Part shown: one piece after another, positions 10,510 to 20,680 of the stretch
Position numbering within the stretch: position 1 is the first letter of the stretch
Layout of the letters: every line of letters begins with the position of its first letter
DNA from: Bicyclus anynana
Taxonomy: Eukaryota; Arthropoda; Insecta; Lepidoptera; Nymphalidae
Assembly: GCF_947172395.1 (NCBI RefSeq)
Contig: NC_069095.1
Location: forward strand, 4,526,001 to 4,590,000
Direction: 5' to 3'
Length of the DNA: 64,000 nucleotides
Notes under the pieces: generated by a model
Told to the model about the DNA's origin: nothing
Database searches by the model: none
Seen by the model: the letters and a program-made list of their open reading frames with translations, nothing else
Program-made: the position numbers and the translations under genes

Positions 10510-10745
10510 TTAACTTAACTCTAATCTCATTTGATGTCAAGTGACGATGGAGTCTAAGATGGAGGCGGACTCACTTAGTACTTCGTACAAGTTTTGTACT
10601 GGAACGCTAAATCGCATGGCGGTAGGTACTTTGTAACTAGCCACGGCAAATGTCTACCACCAGCCCATCAAGAATTTACAAAATCCCAACTGACCCGAAC
10701 TGGGAATCGAACCTACGGGCCTCACTTTTGAAAACCACAGTACTA
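10510..10745 (-). mobile_element. SINE family B, old divergent copy
   Basis: Minus-strand matches to SINE B persist as islands: AATCTCATTTGATGTCAAGTG, GAACGCTAAATCGC, GTAACTAGCCACGGC and GGGAATCGAACCTACGGG. It is more diverged than the copies at 14031 or 30024. Confidence 0.65.
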
Positions 10746-11073
10746 TTCATCATCATCATCATCCTCATCCTCTTCAAACTGAAGTTTGGTTATCAGACGG
10801 AGAAAACTTTTCCGACTACTTGTAATATTATTCAACTGGCTGTAATTACTCTTGGTCCAGTCCTTAATATCGTCCACCCCTTTGCGTCGCCCTTTTTCCG
10901 ACTATCTTACCTTCTAGGATCAACCTAGGAAACTCGATGAGGGGTCCTCGTTGCAGATGTCCGAAAAATGCAACCTTCCGCCTCATTACAGCTGTCAGTA
11001 GGTACTGTAACTGCGTCATAACATTAAATTGCGCCAAGCAAGAGCATCGCGAAATAATTTTGTTACCATGCAC
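10745..11073 (-). pseudogene. C-terminal fragment of a LINE reverse-transcriptase ORF
   Basis: On the minus strand from 11073 the reading includes VMRRKVAFFGHLQRGP, then PRLILEGKIVGKR, a pattern typical of the C-terminal region of insect LINE ORF2 (RRRK..YFGH..RGP...L..GKI.GKR). After about 10868 the frame shifts and continues as DDIKDWTKSNYSQLNN and related sequence down to about 10775. The reverse-transcriptase core is absent, so it is a 5'-truncated, frameshifted relic. The (CAT)n run at 10749-10766 would be its 3' tail. The RTE-like clade call is inference. Confidence 0.65.
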
Positions 11074-11274
11074 TTACAATGCACTTAACTGCTATTTCAT
11101 TAGTTCACATAAAATAGACTGAAGCGGTATTACTAGAAACGAAGAATATTTTACATGAAAGTATCACATGAAGTTTCAAGACTTTATAGTAAGAAATTTC
11201 ATTTAGTCTTATTAGATAGATATTCTTTTAGTAATTAATGCAACCTTTGCAAGGATTTAAATAAATTTTCTTCT

Positions 11275-11340
11275 CTGGGCCTCTAGCCATGTTAAGTATC
11301 GATTCTCTTTTTACAAACGCTGACGCTTAGAGCTCTGCCT
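11275..11340 (+). repeat. one-sided fragment related to the 9686 MITE
   Basis: TGGGCCTCTAGCCATG followed by GATTCTCTTTTTACAAACGC matches one arm of the element at 9686-9889. The other arm is missing or decayed. Confidence 0.55.
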
Positions 11341-11582
11341 CTATCTATCAATTTATTGTACCATTCCTGTATTTACATGATTAAATTTTCTATTATCGAA
11401 AATCGATAGGTAAAATATTCAGAGGCTCTGGTTATGAATTGTATTAGGTTATTTAAGATAATTTTTATTCTAAAAATGTAGCAGTTACATTCTTTAAGGA
11501 TTTGTGATGTCTAAATTAACGCAAGTCGGATATATAACTTGTCTGTACCAATTAATATTATTATATTAATGATATTCTAAAG

Positions 11583-11762
11583 CGGTAACGTTTGTGGTGT
11601 TTTAGGGGTTAATCTCTGGATCCTACTGAACTGATTTTGAAAATATTTTACTTCTAGAAGGCGTACGTTATCTACGTTACTTGAAAGTATGTATATATTA
11701 TATCCCTGTATTATTACAGGAACTGGAACTACGCGGGTAAAACCGCGGGACATTGGCTAGTA
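11583..11762 (-). repeat. repeat C-related unit
   Basis: The end ACTACGCGGGTAAAACCGCGGGACATTGGCTAG is the reverse of the repeat C head. Upstream text (CTGAACTGATTTTGAAAAT) matches the weaker units at 51075-51240 and 57235-57430. Confidence 0.6.
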
Positions 11763-12133
11763 AATAAATTAAATATACAGATACTTATTAATTAGACCTT
11801 TTTTTAGGTATAATTAATTACAAAAATAAAAAAAAAACTTCCACCAGTTGAATTAATCACTCGACGACAATCGCATAAGCCTTAAGGAAACACAAGGAAT
11901 AAGAATTTCATTCACGGATCCCATTAAGCATTGTATCAAACTAAAGTCATTAATACCCATCTTTAAAGGAGAAAAAAGTCCGAAACTTCTTTTCAAATCG
12001 AATTTGTTTTACCAGCGGAATCCATCAATTCTATTGAGGATTTACAGTCGTTCTTTTCTTTACATTTCTAAAAAAAGTAATGGTGAAATCTTTGAATTAT
12101 GTTTGCCAATTATTTTGAAAAGTTATTCCTTAT

Positions 12134-12166
12134 ATATAACCTTACTATAACCTTACTATAACCTTC
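12134..12166. repeat. short tandem repeat, 11-12-bp unit
   Basis: The unit ATAACCTTACT occurs about three times in a row. This is simple local duplication. Confidence 0.8.
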
Positions 12167-12262
12167 TTCTTTAAGAATTTTTCAAATCGGACCACTAGTT
12201 CCTGAGATTACTGCGTTCAACCAAACAAACAAACTCTCCATCTCTATAATACTATTAGTATT
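12167..12262 (+). repeat. repeat C, 3' half
   Basis: CAAATCGGACCACTAGTTCC, GCGTTCAACCAAACAAAC and a TCTATAATACTATTAGTA end match the 3' half of repeat C; the 5' half is missing. Confidence 0.65.
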
Positions 12263-12270
12263 ATTAAGTA

Positions 12271-12336
12271 GTACGTGATAGCCTAGGAGATTTGACCTCT
12301 GCCTTTGATTCGGAGAGCATAGGTTCGAATACGGTC
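12271..12336 (+). mobile_element. SINE family A, head only
   Basis: CGTGATAGCCTAGGAGATTTGACCTC, GATTCGGAGAGCATAGGTTCG and CGGTCC match the tRNA-like head of SINE A. The body is absent. Confidence 0.7.
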
Positions 12337-12354
12337 CATCCGCAAGGGGTTAGG

Positions 12355-12545
12355 GTAATCCTACTAATGCAATAAACGCGAAAGTTTGTATGGATGTTTG
12401 TTACTCTTTAACGTAAGCGATTTGGCTGAAATTTGGAATGGAAATAGATTTTACTCTGGATTAACACATGGTTAAAATCCATGGTTCCAGACGGATTTTT
12501 GAAAAACTAAATTTCACGCGGACGAAGTCGCGGGCGTCCGCTAGT
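12355..12545 (-). repeat. repeat E (CTAGCGGACGCCCGCGACTT type)
   Basis: The right edge CGCGGGCGTCCGCTAG is the reversed head. The interior reads, reversed, TTTCACGCGG..., AATCCATGG... and CTGGATTAACACATGG. It is near full-length and non-coding. Confidence 0.75.
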
Positions 12546-12549
12546 AATT

Positions 12550-13310
12550 ATATATATGGGTGAGTAATTGTGCCTTTTAAACCGACTTCAATTTGCATGT
12601 TTGTAAAATTAGATAATAATTTTGTATAATTATTTACGTGAAATATTTTGTAAGCTAACTTCAATGGATAAGGATTAATATTAAATTTACCTACTAACTT
12701 TCATAATGTTCTAAACAGATAGCGAGTAGCCCAGCTGTAAACTAATTAATTCCCCAATACTGGACACTCCCTAGAGTCAGCTATACTACTCCTTTATCTT
12801 CTGCTTATTCACTATATTGCAGTATATTAGTAGGATTATGAAATGGTTGCGTAAACAGTTATGAAAATACGATTGCATTATAATACAGTTCTTGTTTGCA
12901 CCCTGATCAATAGTTTAACTTTTTTAAATTTCATTGTAAGTATATCATGGAAGATCACGTGAACAAAGTGACCTAAAGACGTAATAGTTAGTGAAAAACT
13001 AAGATTAAGTTATTGGACATTATCTTAGTGTAATAATAATATATTATAAGTTTAGGTTAAAGTTAAATCACGTATTAGTCACATAAGTAGGCTAGATCGT
13101 AGTTTAATGAAGTACCAAATTGGTACTTTACAACAGAGAAAAAAAAATTGTAAGTATAAATTAAATACGTGATCAATGTAAAAGAAACTCTTATACTTGC
13201 AGTATCTTACCAACATATTATCTCATAGTTTTCGTAAAACAAAATATTAACACAAGAGGCAAAAAAGTCAACACAAAGTTTACAATCGTCGTCTAGAAAC
13301 GGACATAAAT
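12550..13310. other. AT-rich stretch
   Basis: Nothing recognisable as gene or shared repeat, apart from a short ACCGACTTCAATTTG phrase near 12580 that belongs to the repeat at 17404. Confidence 0.4.
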
Positions 13311-13315
13311 TAAAG

Positions 13316-13490
13316 ATCATCATCATCATTAACAACCGATGGACGTCCACTGCTGGACACAGGCGTCTTGCATGGACATCCAAACAAAACAGTCTCGAGC
13401 CGCCAGCATCCAACGGCTCCCTGCAACCCGCTTGATGTCCTCGGTCCACATAGTGGGGGGGTTAACGAACACTGCGCGTTCCGGTGCGAT
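13316..13490 (-). pseudogene. 3' end of an RTE-type LINE
   Basis: On the minus strand, in pieces across more than one frame, it encodes phrases like GHQAGCREPLDAGGSRL that derive from the RTE end sequence (DDIKRVAGSRWML.....R). The 3' tail is ...CATCGGTTGTTAATGATG. The same 3' end occurs at 27125-27190. It is a 5'-truncated relic with no enzyme domain. Confidence 0.6.
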
Positions 13491-13552
13491 AAATTGAAGA
13501 TATCAGTTTTATTTTCTAAAATGGTCATGTACAATGAAGCTAACATCGATTG

Positions 13553-13583
13553 TCTTGTGGACGAAGTCGCGCGATTTCGCTAG
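13553..13583 (-). repeat. repeat E head fragment
   Basis: GTGGACGAAGTCGCGCGATTTCGCTAG is a diverged reversed head of repeat E. Confidence 0.55.
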
Positions 13584-13599
13584 TGTTAATGATATAATA

Positions 13600-13790
13600 A
13601 TAAACAATATTATAACGAGAAAGAGATATAAGTTTGTATGCATTAAATAGGCTCTGAAACTATAGGAACGATTTGAAAAATCCTTGCATCAATTAAAAGC
13701 TATATTATCAGGGAGTAACATAGGCTATATTTTATCCCCGTATTCCCACGGGAATGGGAACTACGGGGGTGAAATCGCGGGGTTCTACAA
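13600..13790 (-). repeat. repeat C-related unit
   Basis: Reversed text contains AACATAGGCTATATTTTATCCC, TTCCCACGGGAATGGGAACTACG and GGGGTGAAATCGCGGGG, matching repeat C-like ends. It is non-coding. Confidence 0.6.
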
Positions 13791-14030
13791 GTTTTATATA
13801 AATCTCTTACGTTCTTACGTAAGAACCGCGCGCTAGGGTGAAGCAAAGGCAATTTGTTTTCTTAAATCCAACCATCGCATCCCACTTACATTAATGTTCC
13901 TTGCCACAAAATTGTTATTAGACAAATCGTGTGTACACTTTCTCATTATTACTTTCAGTAACTCCATTATCAACTAACTACGACGGTATGTGAAATTCGG
14001 CATTTAATGATAGAGGGTTAATTTAATTTT

Positions 14031-14328
14031 TTTTTATTCTTTACAAGTTAGCCCTTGACTACAATCTCACTTGATAGTAAGTGATGATGCAGTCTAAGAT
14101 GGAAGCGTTCTAACTTGTTAGGAGGAGGATGAAAATCCACACCCCTTTCGGTTTCTACACGGCATCGTACCGGAACGCTAAATCGATTGGCGGTACGTCT
14201 TTGCCGGTAACTAGCCACGGCGGAAGCCTCCCTCAGCCTGACCTGGACCAATTAAGAAAATTTCGATCCAACCTAGGACCTCCGTCTTGTAAATCCACCG
14301 CGCATACCACTGCGCCACGGAGGCCGTC
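14031..14328 (-). mobile_element. SINE family B, full-length
   Basis: On the minus strand the head is GACGGCCTCCGTGGCGCAGTGG, a clear tRNA-like A box. The body includes the GCCGTGGCTAGTTACC block and ends TTGTAGTCAAGGGCTAACTTG with a poly-A tail. Matching copies are at 28981, 30024 and 62601. Confidence 0.9.
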
Positions 14329-14460
14329 AATAAATTAATTTTAGTTGAATTACAACGACATTGATTCTACCAAAATACTTACAGCTAAAATTTAAATAGG
14401 TACTTAAAACTTTATTTAGTTGGTGATTATTTTATATGGTTTAATATTCTTTATTACTGA

Positions 14461-14665
14461 CTAGGGGACGCGCGCGACTTCACTATTTCACAAATCCCGC
14501 GGGAAACATGAATTTTCCGGGATGATAAGTAGCCTATGTGTTATTCCAGAGTAAATCTATTATCATTCCAAATTTCAGCAGAATCGCTTTAGTAGCCGTT
14601 GCAAAAAGGAGGAACAAACATATACACTTACGTACAAACTTTCGCATTTATATTTTAGTGTGACG
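14461..14665 (+). repeat. repeat E, full-length
   Basis: It starts CTAGGGGACGCGCGCGACTTC, contains ACAAATCCCGCGGGAA and GATAAGTAGCCTATGTG, and ends CTTTCGCATTTATATTTTAGTGTG. It closely matches 51842-52055. Confidence 0.75.
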
Positions 14666-14738
14666 TGTGATGATAAATTCTTTAGAAATAATTTTGATTT
14701 TGCTTATTTATTGATTTTACAATCAAACTTAACAGAGT

Positions 14739-14855
14739 AACAGATGAGTTTCTTCTCGGCTATTAGCAGTAGGCCTTCCGAACCGGTTCGGTGGTAGAGT
14801 CTGGACTCTACAAATAATTAAACTTGACGTATTAAAAGTTTTTTTTAAACTAAGC
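14739..14855 (+). mobile_element. 3' tail of a CR1/Jockey-type LINE
   Basis: GAGTTTCTTCTCGGCTATTAGCAG, GCCTTCCGAACCGGTTCGGTGG and AAACTAAGC match the 3' UTR of the large LINE at 37265-37385. It is a dead-on-arrival 5'-truncated copy or a related family. Confidence 0.7.
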
Positions 14856-14902
14856 ATAGATATTTGAGATAAGAAAAGGACATGTCCCAAAATGGGCCTT
14901 TC

Positions 14903-15137
14903 GTCGTCGTCGTCGTTATCAACCCATAGGTATACGGCTCACTGCTGAGCTCGAGTCTCCTCTCAGAATGAGAGGGGTTAGGCCAATAGTCCACCACGCT
15001 GGCCCAATGCGGATTGGCAGACTTCACACAAGCAGAGAATTAAGAAACTTTCTGGTGTGCAGGTTTCCTCACGATGTTTTCCTTCACCGTTTGAGACACG
15101 TGATATTTAATTTCTTAAAATGCACACAACTGAAAAG
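14903..15137 (-). mobile_element. SINE family A, 5'-truncated
   Basis: The 3' portion is complete on the minus strand, from CTTTTCAGTTGTGTGCATTTTAAG to GAGCCGTATACC..GGTTGATAACG and a (GAC)n tail; the tRNA-like head is missing. The 60-62-codon ORFs here are SINE sequence. Confidence 0.85.
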
Positions 15138-15687
15138 GGTATTTTATTATTTATAATTTATACGCAGGTCGATAGTATTTTTACGGACAGAAGATATAAT
15201 TTGCTGCTTAGAAAAATCAATTATTTTTTTGGTTTCTCTTCCTTATCTACAAATTAAACATAGACAATATAGAAAGTGTTCAAATCAGCTAATAAAAATT
15301 ACAAGAATTTCACATCCTGTGTAAGCTGTCAATGTCGTGTAATATTGTCAATTGTCAATATGACACAAGTTAAAAAAATATATTTTATATAATAAATTGA
15401 AAAAAATTAGCCCTATATTTTATGTTCTTTTAAGATAAAAATAATTCTGACAGTTGACACTCAGAAAGTAGGTACGGATCAATTTTAATTTCCCCTATAA
15501 CTAAAAACTAAAACGGTTTATTCACAGAGGACATCCGCTCGTGATAAGTAAAATGAATGTAAGGACTGAAGTAGACAAACTAATTTTCATCTAAATTGAA
15601 TCTTAATAAAATCGTGGAGTCCATTCGATTTAATTTATTAAAATATAGTCTTTGATCCTTCCCATTGTTAGAGAAAGCTAAGACAGG

Positions 15688-15717
15688 AATTTCGGGAATT
15701 TAGAAATTCCCGAAATT
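15688..15717. repeat. perfect 14-bp inverted repeat, 2-nt spacer
   Basis: AATTTCGGGAATTT, AG, then AAATTCCCGAAATT. It is short enough to be a decayed foldback core. Confidence 0.85.
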
Positions 15718-15984
15718 TCACATTCACAGAGCTTCCGAAGTTTCTAATTGGATATTGAAGGTCTATGACTAATGTCGGCACGGAGTTATAAAGTACCTTC
15801 TTGAATATTGTTACATTATAATTAATTATTTATTAATATCCATGACTCCTTTAAAGTTACAGCTCTGACTAAATAGAGGATAAAATTTCTTAAATGCATC
15901 AACTACCTACTAGCATTATTTAGAATCAATTTTCTAGGGTTTCTTCAATTATTATTTTATTGTGTTCAGCCAAAGACAAAAGTG

Positions 15985-16075
15985 AGAGACGCCCGTGACT
16001 TCGTCCACGCGAAATTCCAAAGACTATCATCATCATCATATCAGCTACTGCAGGACAATAGGCCTTTAGGCCTAG
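15985..16075 (+). repeat. repeat E head followed by an RTE-like tail fragment
   Basis: GACGCCCGTGACTTCGTCCACGCGAAATTCCAA is a repeat E head. It is followed by ATCATCATCATATCAGC..CTGCAGGACAATAGGCCT, which resembles the reversed end of an RTE-type LINE. Confidence 0.55.
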
Positions 16076-16137
16076 AGACTAAAAAAGGTTGTTTGTGGTT
16101 CGGTATCGTGTAAATAACTATAAGCATTTGATAAAAC

Positions 16138-16355
16138 ATCATCATAATCATTATCAACCCATATTTTTCTCACTGCTGAGCTCGAGTCTCCTCTCATAAT
16201 GAGAGGGGTTAGAGTAATTAGTCCAGCACACTGGATTGGCAGAATTCACATACGCAGAAATTAAGAAAATTATCAGGTATGCCTCACGACGTTTTTCCTT
16301 TACCATTTAAGACACGCGATATATATTTTTTTAAAATATACACAACTGAAAAGTT
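16138..16355 (-). mobile_element. SINE family A, 5'-truncated and diverged
   Basis: The reversed 3' part is present: CTCACTGCTGAGCTCGAGTC, AATGAGAGGGGTTAG, GGATTGGCAGAATTCACATACG. The head is missing. Confidence 0.8.
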
Positions 16356-16478
16356 GTTACTAACCAGACAGATAAAAGATAATAAACGGAAAATGTATAT
16401 TCAAATATGTCTATAGTGTATAATTCTCCCATAATGATACGATCGCTAATCAGATTGAACATACAAACGTAGTTAACG

Positions 16479-16733
16479 ATGATCGTGTGTTATTCCAATC
16501 ATTATGTTGGTGATTTCGATACCGGAATACGGAATTATGAATCGGCTCCGGGCAAAATTGTTCGTATTGGCAACCATTTCGCTGAAATTGATTGTGTAAA
16601 TGTATTGTGTGAAAATCGCGAATTAAATTTTACATGTAAATTGTTATTGACCGTTTCTACGACACATTGCGTCAAAAAATTCAGACGAGATTCTCAAAAT
16701 TTTTTTGTTTGTTATAAAAATAAATTATTTTGA
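16479..16733 (+). CDS. unidentified 84-codon ORF with adjacent poly(A) signal
   Basis: ATG at 16479 opens a frame of 84 codons ending TGA at 16731-16733, and AATAAA follows at 16738-16743. The product would begin MIVCYSNHYVGDFDTGIR and end CYKNKLF; it has several Cys and no clear membrane segment. The open frame is longer than chance ORFs nearby, and TAG lies in frame just upstream, so the ATG is the natural start. It has no copy elsewhere in the window and I do not recognise it. It could be a small gene, a transposon or endogenous-virus relic, or chance. Confidence 0.3.
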   Translation: MIVCYSNHYVGDFDTGIRNYESAPGKIVRIGNHFAEIDCVNVLCENRELNFTCKLLLTVSTTHCVKKFRRDSQNFFVCYKNKLF

Positions 16734-16867
16734 CGGTAATAAAAGTAATTAATTCTACTTGATAATTCGTAAATATTATTGTACAATCATGTTAGTAGGT
16801 AATAATTGGATTTTATAATTTCATGTATAACTAATCTCTTCAAAACAATATTATGCTTATAAATAAC

Positions 16868-17244
16868 TAACCGACGCCCGCGACTTCGTCCGCGTGAAAC
16901 TCGATGTAAACTTTCAACTACCCCTATCCTACCCCTACCCTACCCCTACCATACCCCCTACCCTACCTAGGGGTAGGGTAGGGGGTATGGTAGGGCTACT
17001 ACCTAGCCTACTTTTCTGGTTGATTTTTTACACCTTGTGTCCGAAAAACCCAAATATCTTACGGAACCCCATTTTTTTTCAAAATAAAATTTAGCCTATG
17101 TTACTTGTGGATAATGTAGCTTTCCAATGCTGAAAGAATTTTTAAAATCGGTCCAGTAGTTTTTGAGCCTATTCATTACAATCAAACAAACAAACAAACA
17201 AACATACAAACAAAGTTTTCCTCTTTATAATATTAGTATAGATA
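16868..17244 (+). repeat. repeat E with (CTACCC)-rich segment, long form
   Basis: Head CGACGCCCGCGACTTCGTCC, then alternating CTACCCCTACCC and the complementary GGGTAGGGG tract, which can fold back. Then TTTTCTGGTTGATTTTTTAC, CCGAAAAACCCAAATA and TTTATAATATTAGTATAG follow. It is the longest copy of this form. The C/G-rich tracts are not telomere repeats. Confidence 0.8.
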
Positions 17245-17403
17245 ATGCCCTTATAGGTTATGATATATTTATAGATTATGCCCTTTTCTTACAAATAGCG
17301 TACATACAACTACAGCTAATGAATTATTTTTGTATCAGTAGTTCAAATTGAACGTCAGAATAAATAGTTGAACCCAGAAACATAAAATATTTATAACAAA
17401 AAA

Positions 17404-17638
17404 ATCAACCGACTTCAAAACCACAAAAATAAACTAAAAAGCGAAAAATAACATCGTACGTGCTACCTTCTAATCACTTTGAAGGCGGTGTCAAGCCAGT
17501 GGTATATTAATTAAAGCCATTTCTGAAAAAACTACGGGAAAGATCTGTCTGAAAATTCAACATCTTTTTGATTTAAAGGGCTTGAATGGCATCACTGTGT
17601 TGGCATGTTAAAAAAACCCCCTTTTTTGAAGTCGGTTA
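17404..17638. mobile_element. MITE-like element with AACCGACTTC ends
   Basis: The left end TCAACCGACTTCAAAA is mirrored by TTTTTTGAAGTCGGTTAA at the right. About 235 bp and no ORF. Fragments of the same end occur near 12580 and 22893. Ends of this kind are very common in lepidopteran genomes. Confidence 0.7.
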
Positions 17639-17693
17639 ATAACTCAATGATTGTCAGATTCAGAATAACAACACCTGCTTCACTCTGTTATCG

Positions 17694-18040
17694 CCGTGTT
17701 ACGACTTGCGGTACGGACGTACGGCTTCAGTGTGCTGTGCTCGTGGCGTTCGAGCCGTCCACATCTCTTGTTGTGTAATTCTTTATGGGTTACTCGGGAT
17801 AGGCGGGGAGAGTGACTTGAGTGAAAAAGGGGAGTGTTTGATATCAGTGAAAGGTACCTTTAACCCTACACACATCGTTCACAAGTACGTGACTTCACAC
17901 AAGGTCATTCTCTGTCATTGTAGGGTCTTATTTTGGTTACAGTTTGATTTGTTAATTAAGTTGTCCTGACAAATGTTGTGAATCATAACCTTTGTTCGAC
18001 ATTAGTTTTCTTATTTTTGTAATCACCTTTGAGTCCACTA
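17694..18040 (+). repeat. unclassified repeat P, copy 1
   Basis: This block (TTCTTTATGGGTTACTCGGG, GACTTGAGTGAAAAAGGGGA, GGTCTTATTTTGGTTACAG, TTAATTAAGTTGTCCTGAC, CTTTGTTCGACATTAG) recurs at 19434 (+) and 42388-42830 (-). Copies 1 and 2 keep an overlapping open frame (ending LFWLQFDLLIKLS), but copy 3 has stops in it, so I do not call it coding. GCGTTCGAGCC resembles a B box. The 3' end in copy 3 joins a LINE-like tail. Confidence 0.75.
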
Positions 18041-18319
18041 AAAACTCTTATACGCTCGATATTGCCGACTACTGAATTAAAATCGTGAAGTCTGCATTAG
18101 AAAAAATGTCCCATAAATTATCCAACCGCAGAATTGCCGCCTCTTTCACGCTTCGCAAGTTTCAGCTGTGGCAGCCTTTTAAACCATTATTAGTTCCACT
18201 CCAATAACATTACGACTTTGTAACTTTTCTGCTATTCTAACACCTGCCAGTGATTTTCAGGTGCGATAGGCTAGTTGACACTTTTTTTTAATGTTCTCAA
18301 ATAGTTCATTATCATTCTA

Positions 18320-18620
18320 CTAGATAGAACAATTTTTGACGTGACAACGTCTTGTAATTCGATGGAGCTTGTACACTCGAAAAAAGATGACGTCATGTGT
18401 CGTTCCCTCTACAGTTCCCTCGCTCTAAGGGTTGCCAACTTTTTTTACAAGAACTAAAATATATTATGGTCTATGAAGATTATTAAAATACGTTAATTAA
18501 AATTTTCTTTTGAAACATGCAACCATTCCATCAGTGTTTTCAACTATCGTCAGTAAACCGTCTTTACAGACAACCGATTTTTTTTTGATTTTTTTGAGAC
18601 GTGATTATATGAAAATTTTA
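18320..18620 (+). repeat. repeat K, longer copy
   Basis: TTTTGACGTGACAACGTC, GCTTGTACACTCG, CGCTCTAAGGGTTGCCAAC and GAAACATGCAACCATTCC are phrases of a repeat widespread in Lepidoptera; part recurs at 20045-20150. It is non-coding. Confidence 0.5.
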
Positions 18621-18624
18621 GTTA

Positions 18625-19430
18625 TTAAATATTTTTATGACAATACGAGCCAAAACGCCTGTCGGTCATGATGGTCTATATTTCATGACGTCACTATAAC
18701 AAATCTCTTACAAACGGAGCGTTTGACAAAAATATTTAGTTAACAATTAGTTTGACGTTTAGTACATCAAGTGTGTTATTGACGTCACAAAATGCACGAA
18801 AGCGTTTAGAAAATTTGAAAAAATACGTGATATTTAAATATAGTTTATATAAGAAATCCTTAACTTTTATCATTCATCAGTCGATGGTCGTCCACTGCAG
18901 TTTAAGAATTTTTGTATTATGGTTCAAATGTAGGTCAACAAATGTAAAATCTTGTATATTGTTTCATTGCAAATGTTGGTAAACTTTTTGGTATCAAAGT
19001 AATTTAAAACGTGAAACATCTAAATCTGCTCGTATTTCTATTTTCATCATTCACCTGGGCTCACGTACTCACCTGAGATTTATATTTGCTGCTAAGAACA
19101 TAATCCTCCGAATTGGACTTTTCGTTTGAACTCCGAAATATCGTCTCAGAGAGCCTTTGGTAAATAAATAAGGGCGGCAAATAAGATAAATACACGCGTG
19201 ACCGAGTTTTTTCAAGAAGCCGAGACACTTACCGAGATGCCGAAATAGTTCGACATTAAAGGATAGATTTGACGAAAACTTTGCTTCATTGACTTGCACC
19301 TTGACTTCCTTGCATTGTTTTAGTTATCTTTTCAATTATTTTCTCCAATACTATTATTAAAGTACCATTGATTGATACCATTTTACACGCAAAACATAAT
19401 ATTATCAAGCTTTATAGCGTTCCGATCTGA
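18625..19430. other. no clear gene
   Basis: There are only short ORFs on both strands with no recognisable motif. A small RTE-tail-like phrase (CATCAGTCGATGGTCGTCC) lies near 18876-18895. Confidence 0.4.
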
Positions 19431-19433
19431 AGT

Positions 19434-19740
19434 AGAATCTGAATCATGTCTATTATCGTCGCGTTGCAACGACTTCCGGACGGCTTTAGTTTGTGTAATT
19501 CTTTATGGGTTACTTGGGATATGCGAGTGGGAATGACTTGAGTGAAAAAGGGGAGTGCTTGTTAACAGTCAAAGAATCTTCTAACCATACACACAACGTT
19601 CACGAGTGCGTGACTTCACTCAAGGTCATTCTCTGCCATTTTAGGGTCTTATTTTGGTTACAGTTTGATTTGTTAATTAAGTTGTCCTGACAAATGTGAG
19701 CCTTTGTTCGACATTATTTTTGTAATCACTTCTGAGTCTG
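19434..19740 (+). repeat. unclassified repeat P, copy 2
   Basis: It matches copy 1 from TATCGTCGCGTTGCAACGAC to CTTTGTTCGACATTA with scattered changes. The block corresponding to GTGTGCTGTGCTCGTGGCG in copy 1 is missing here. Confidence 0.75.
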
Positions 19741-20039
19741 CTAAAATGTCTTACTTTGTATAATTGAAGGTACATAATTATTATAAAACTGACCAAAACT
19801 TCAACTTAAGTTGACTTTGGGAGATGAAGCTACACTGGCTAATAGTCCAGACATTTAAGCTTAAATTAGGTAAGAATCTCAGAATTCGATACTCAGCTGT
19901 AAGTCTGTAAATACTTGTATATTGACACCCTAAAAGTTGTCTCATAACCTACATATGGTAGGGAGTACGCAACTATTAAATTTCAAGGTCAAAGGTCACA
20001 GAAATCGGTTTTGTAACAGTATTTTAGAAATACGAACAT

Positions 20040-20150
20040 TTTTTTTTTGAAAAATACAACCATTCCGTCCGTATTTTCTTACGATGTTGCCACGTTCAAC
20101 TATCGGTTGCCACGTTCAAATATTCAGACAATCGTTTTTTTATTATTAGG
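20040..20150 (+). repeat. repeat K, short copy
   Basis: GAAAAATACAACCATTCC with CAACTATCGG matches part of 18510-18560. Both copies lie downstream of a repeat P copy. Confidence 0.45.
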
Positions 20151-20197
20151 TAGGTATATTAAACACGTCTTTCCGTGTCAGCTATTTTCTTTATCAG

Positions 20198-20339
20198 GTA
20201 CAACGTGTATTTACCGCTTAATAATTCTCGGGAGCATGGAATTGTGCTGCTCAGTGAGAGCCGTGACAATGGGACCGAGGTACTCCTCGCATTGTGTTCG
20301 CCGACCGATTCCGCTTCAGGAAATTGGATTTGTCACTAA
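20198..20339 (+). CDS. possible internal or terminal exon, weak
   Basis: A pyrimidine-rich stretch and TTATCAG precede a GC-richer block. From TAC at 20199 a frame of 46 codons begins YNVYLPLNNSREHGIVLL and ends SGNWICH before TAA at 20337. The next frame is also open over the same block (ATG 20047 to TAA 20355), so the coding frame is ambiguous. I do not recognise either product. Confidence 0.25.
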
Positions 20340-20434
20340 AAATGCGAACAAATAATATAGAAAAATCTTATCAATGCTGTCTACTATTTGTAGAAATCGT
20401 AATATAAAATTATTGTTTTTTAACTACAAAAGAA

Positions 20435-20660
20435 GGAGGAAGTTCTTGATTCGACGCGTAAGTTTGTTTTTTTATAATGTTTGTTACTGCATTACTTTGT
20501 CATTTACAAACCAATTTTAAAAATTATTTTGTTGTTTGAAAGAGTATACTCCCAGAATGGTCCCATTTTATTTTCCTGAAAATCGGTTTAGTAATTTTGT
20601 GTTAAAATCAAAATAACTGGAATACGTCATTGAAGTCAGTTGAAAAATGTTAAAAAGATA
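20435..20660 (+). repeat. interspersed repeat related to the AACCGACTTC group
   Basis: GAGGAAGTTCTTGATTCGACGCG and ATTGAAGTCAGTTGAAAAATG are phrases of a common lepidopteran repeat. A related piece lies at 22893-23035. Confidence 0.45.
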
Positions 20661-20680
20661 AGCTAATCTAAGAGGGGCCC

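Noticed and set aside
17706..17969. ORF shared by two copies of repeat P (ending LFWLQFDLLIKLS)
   Set aside because: The third copy has stops in the same frame, and changes between copies 1 and 2 are not mostly synonymous.
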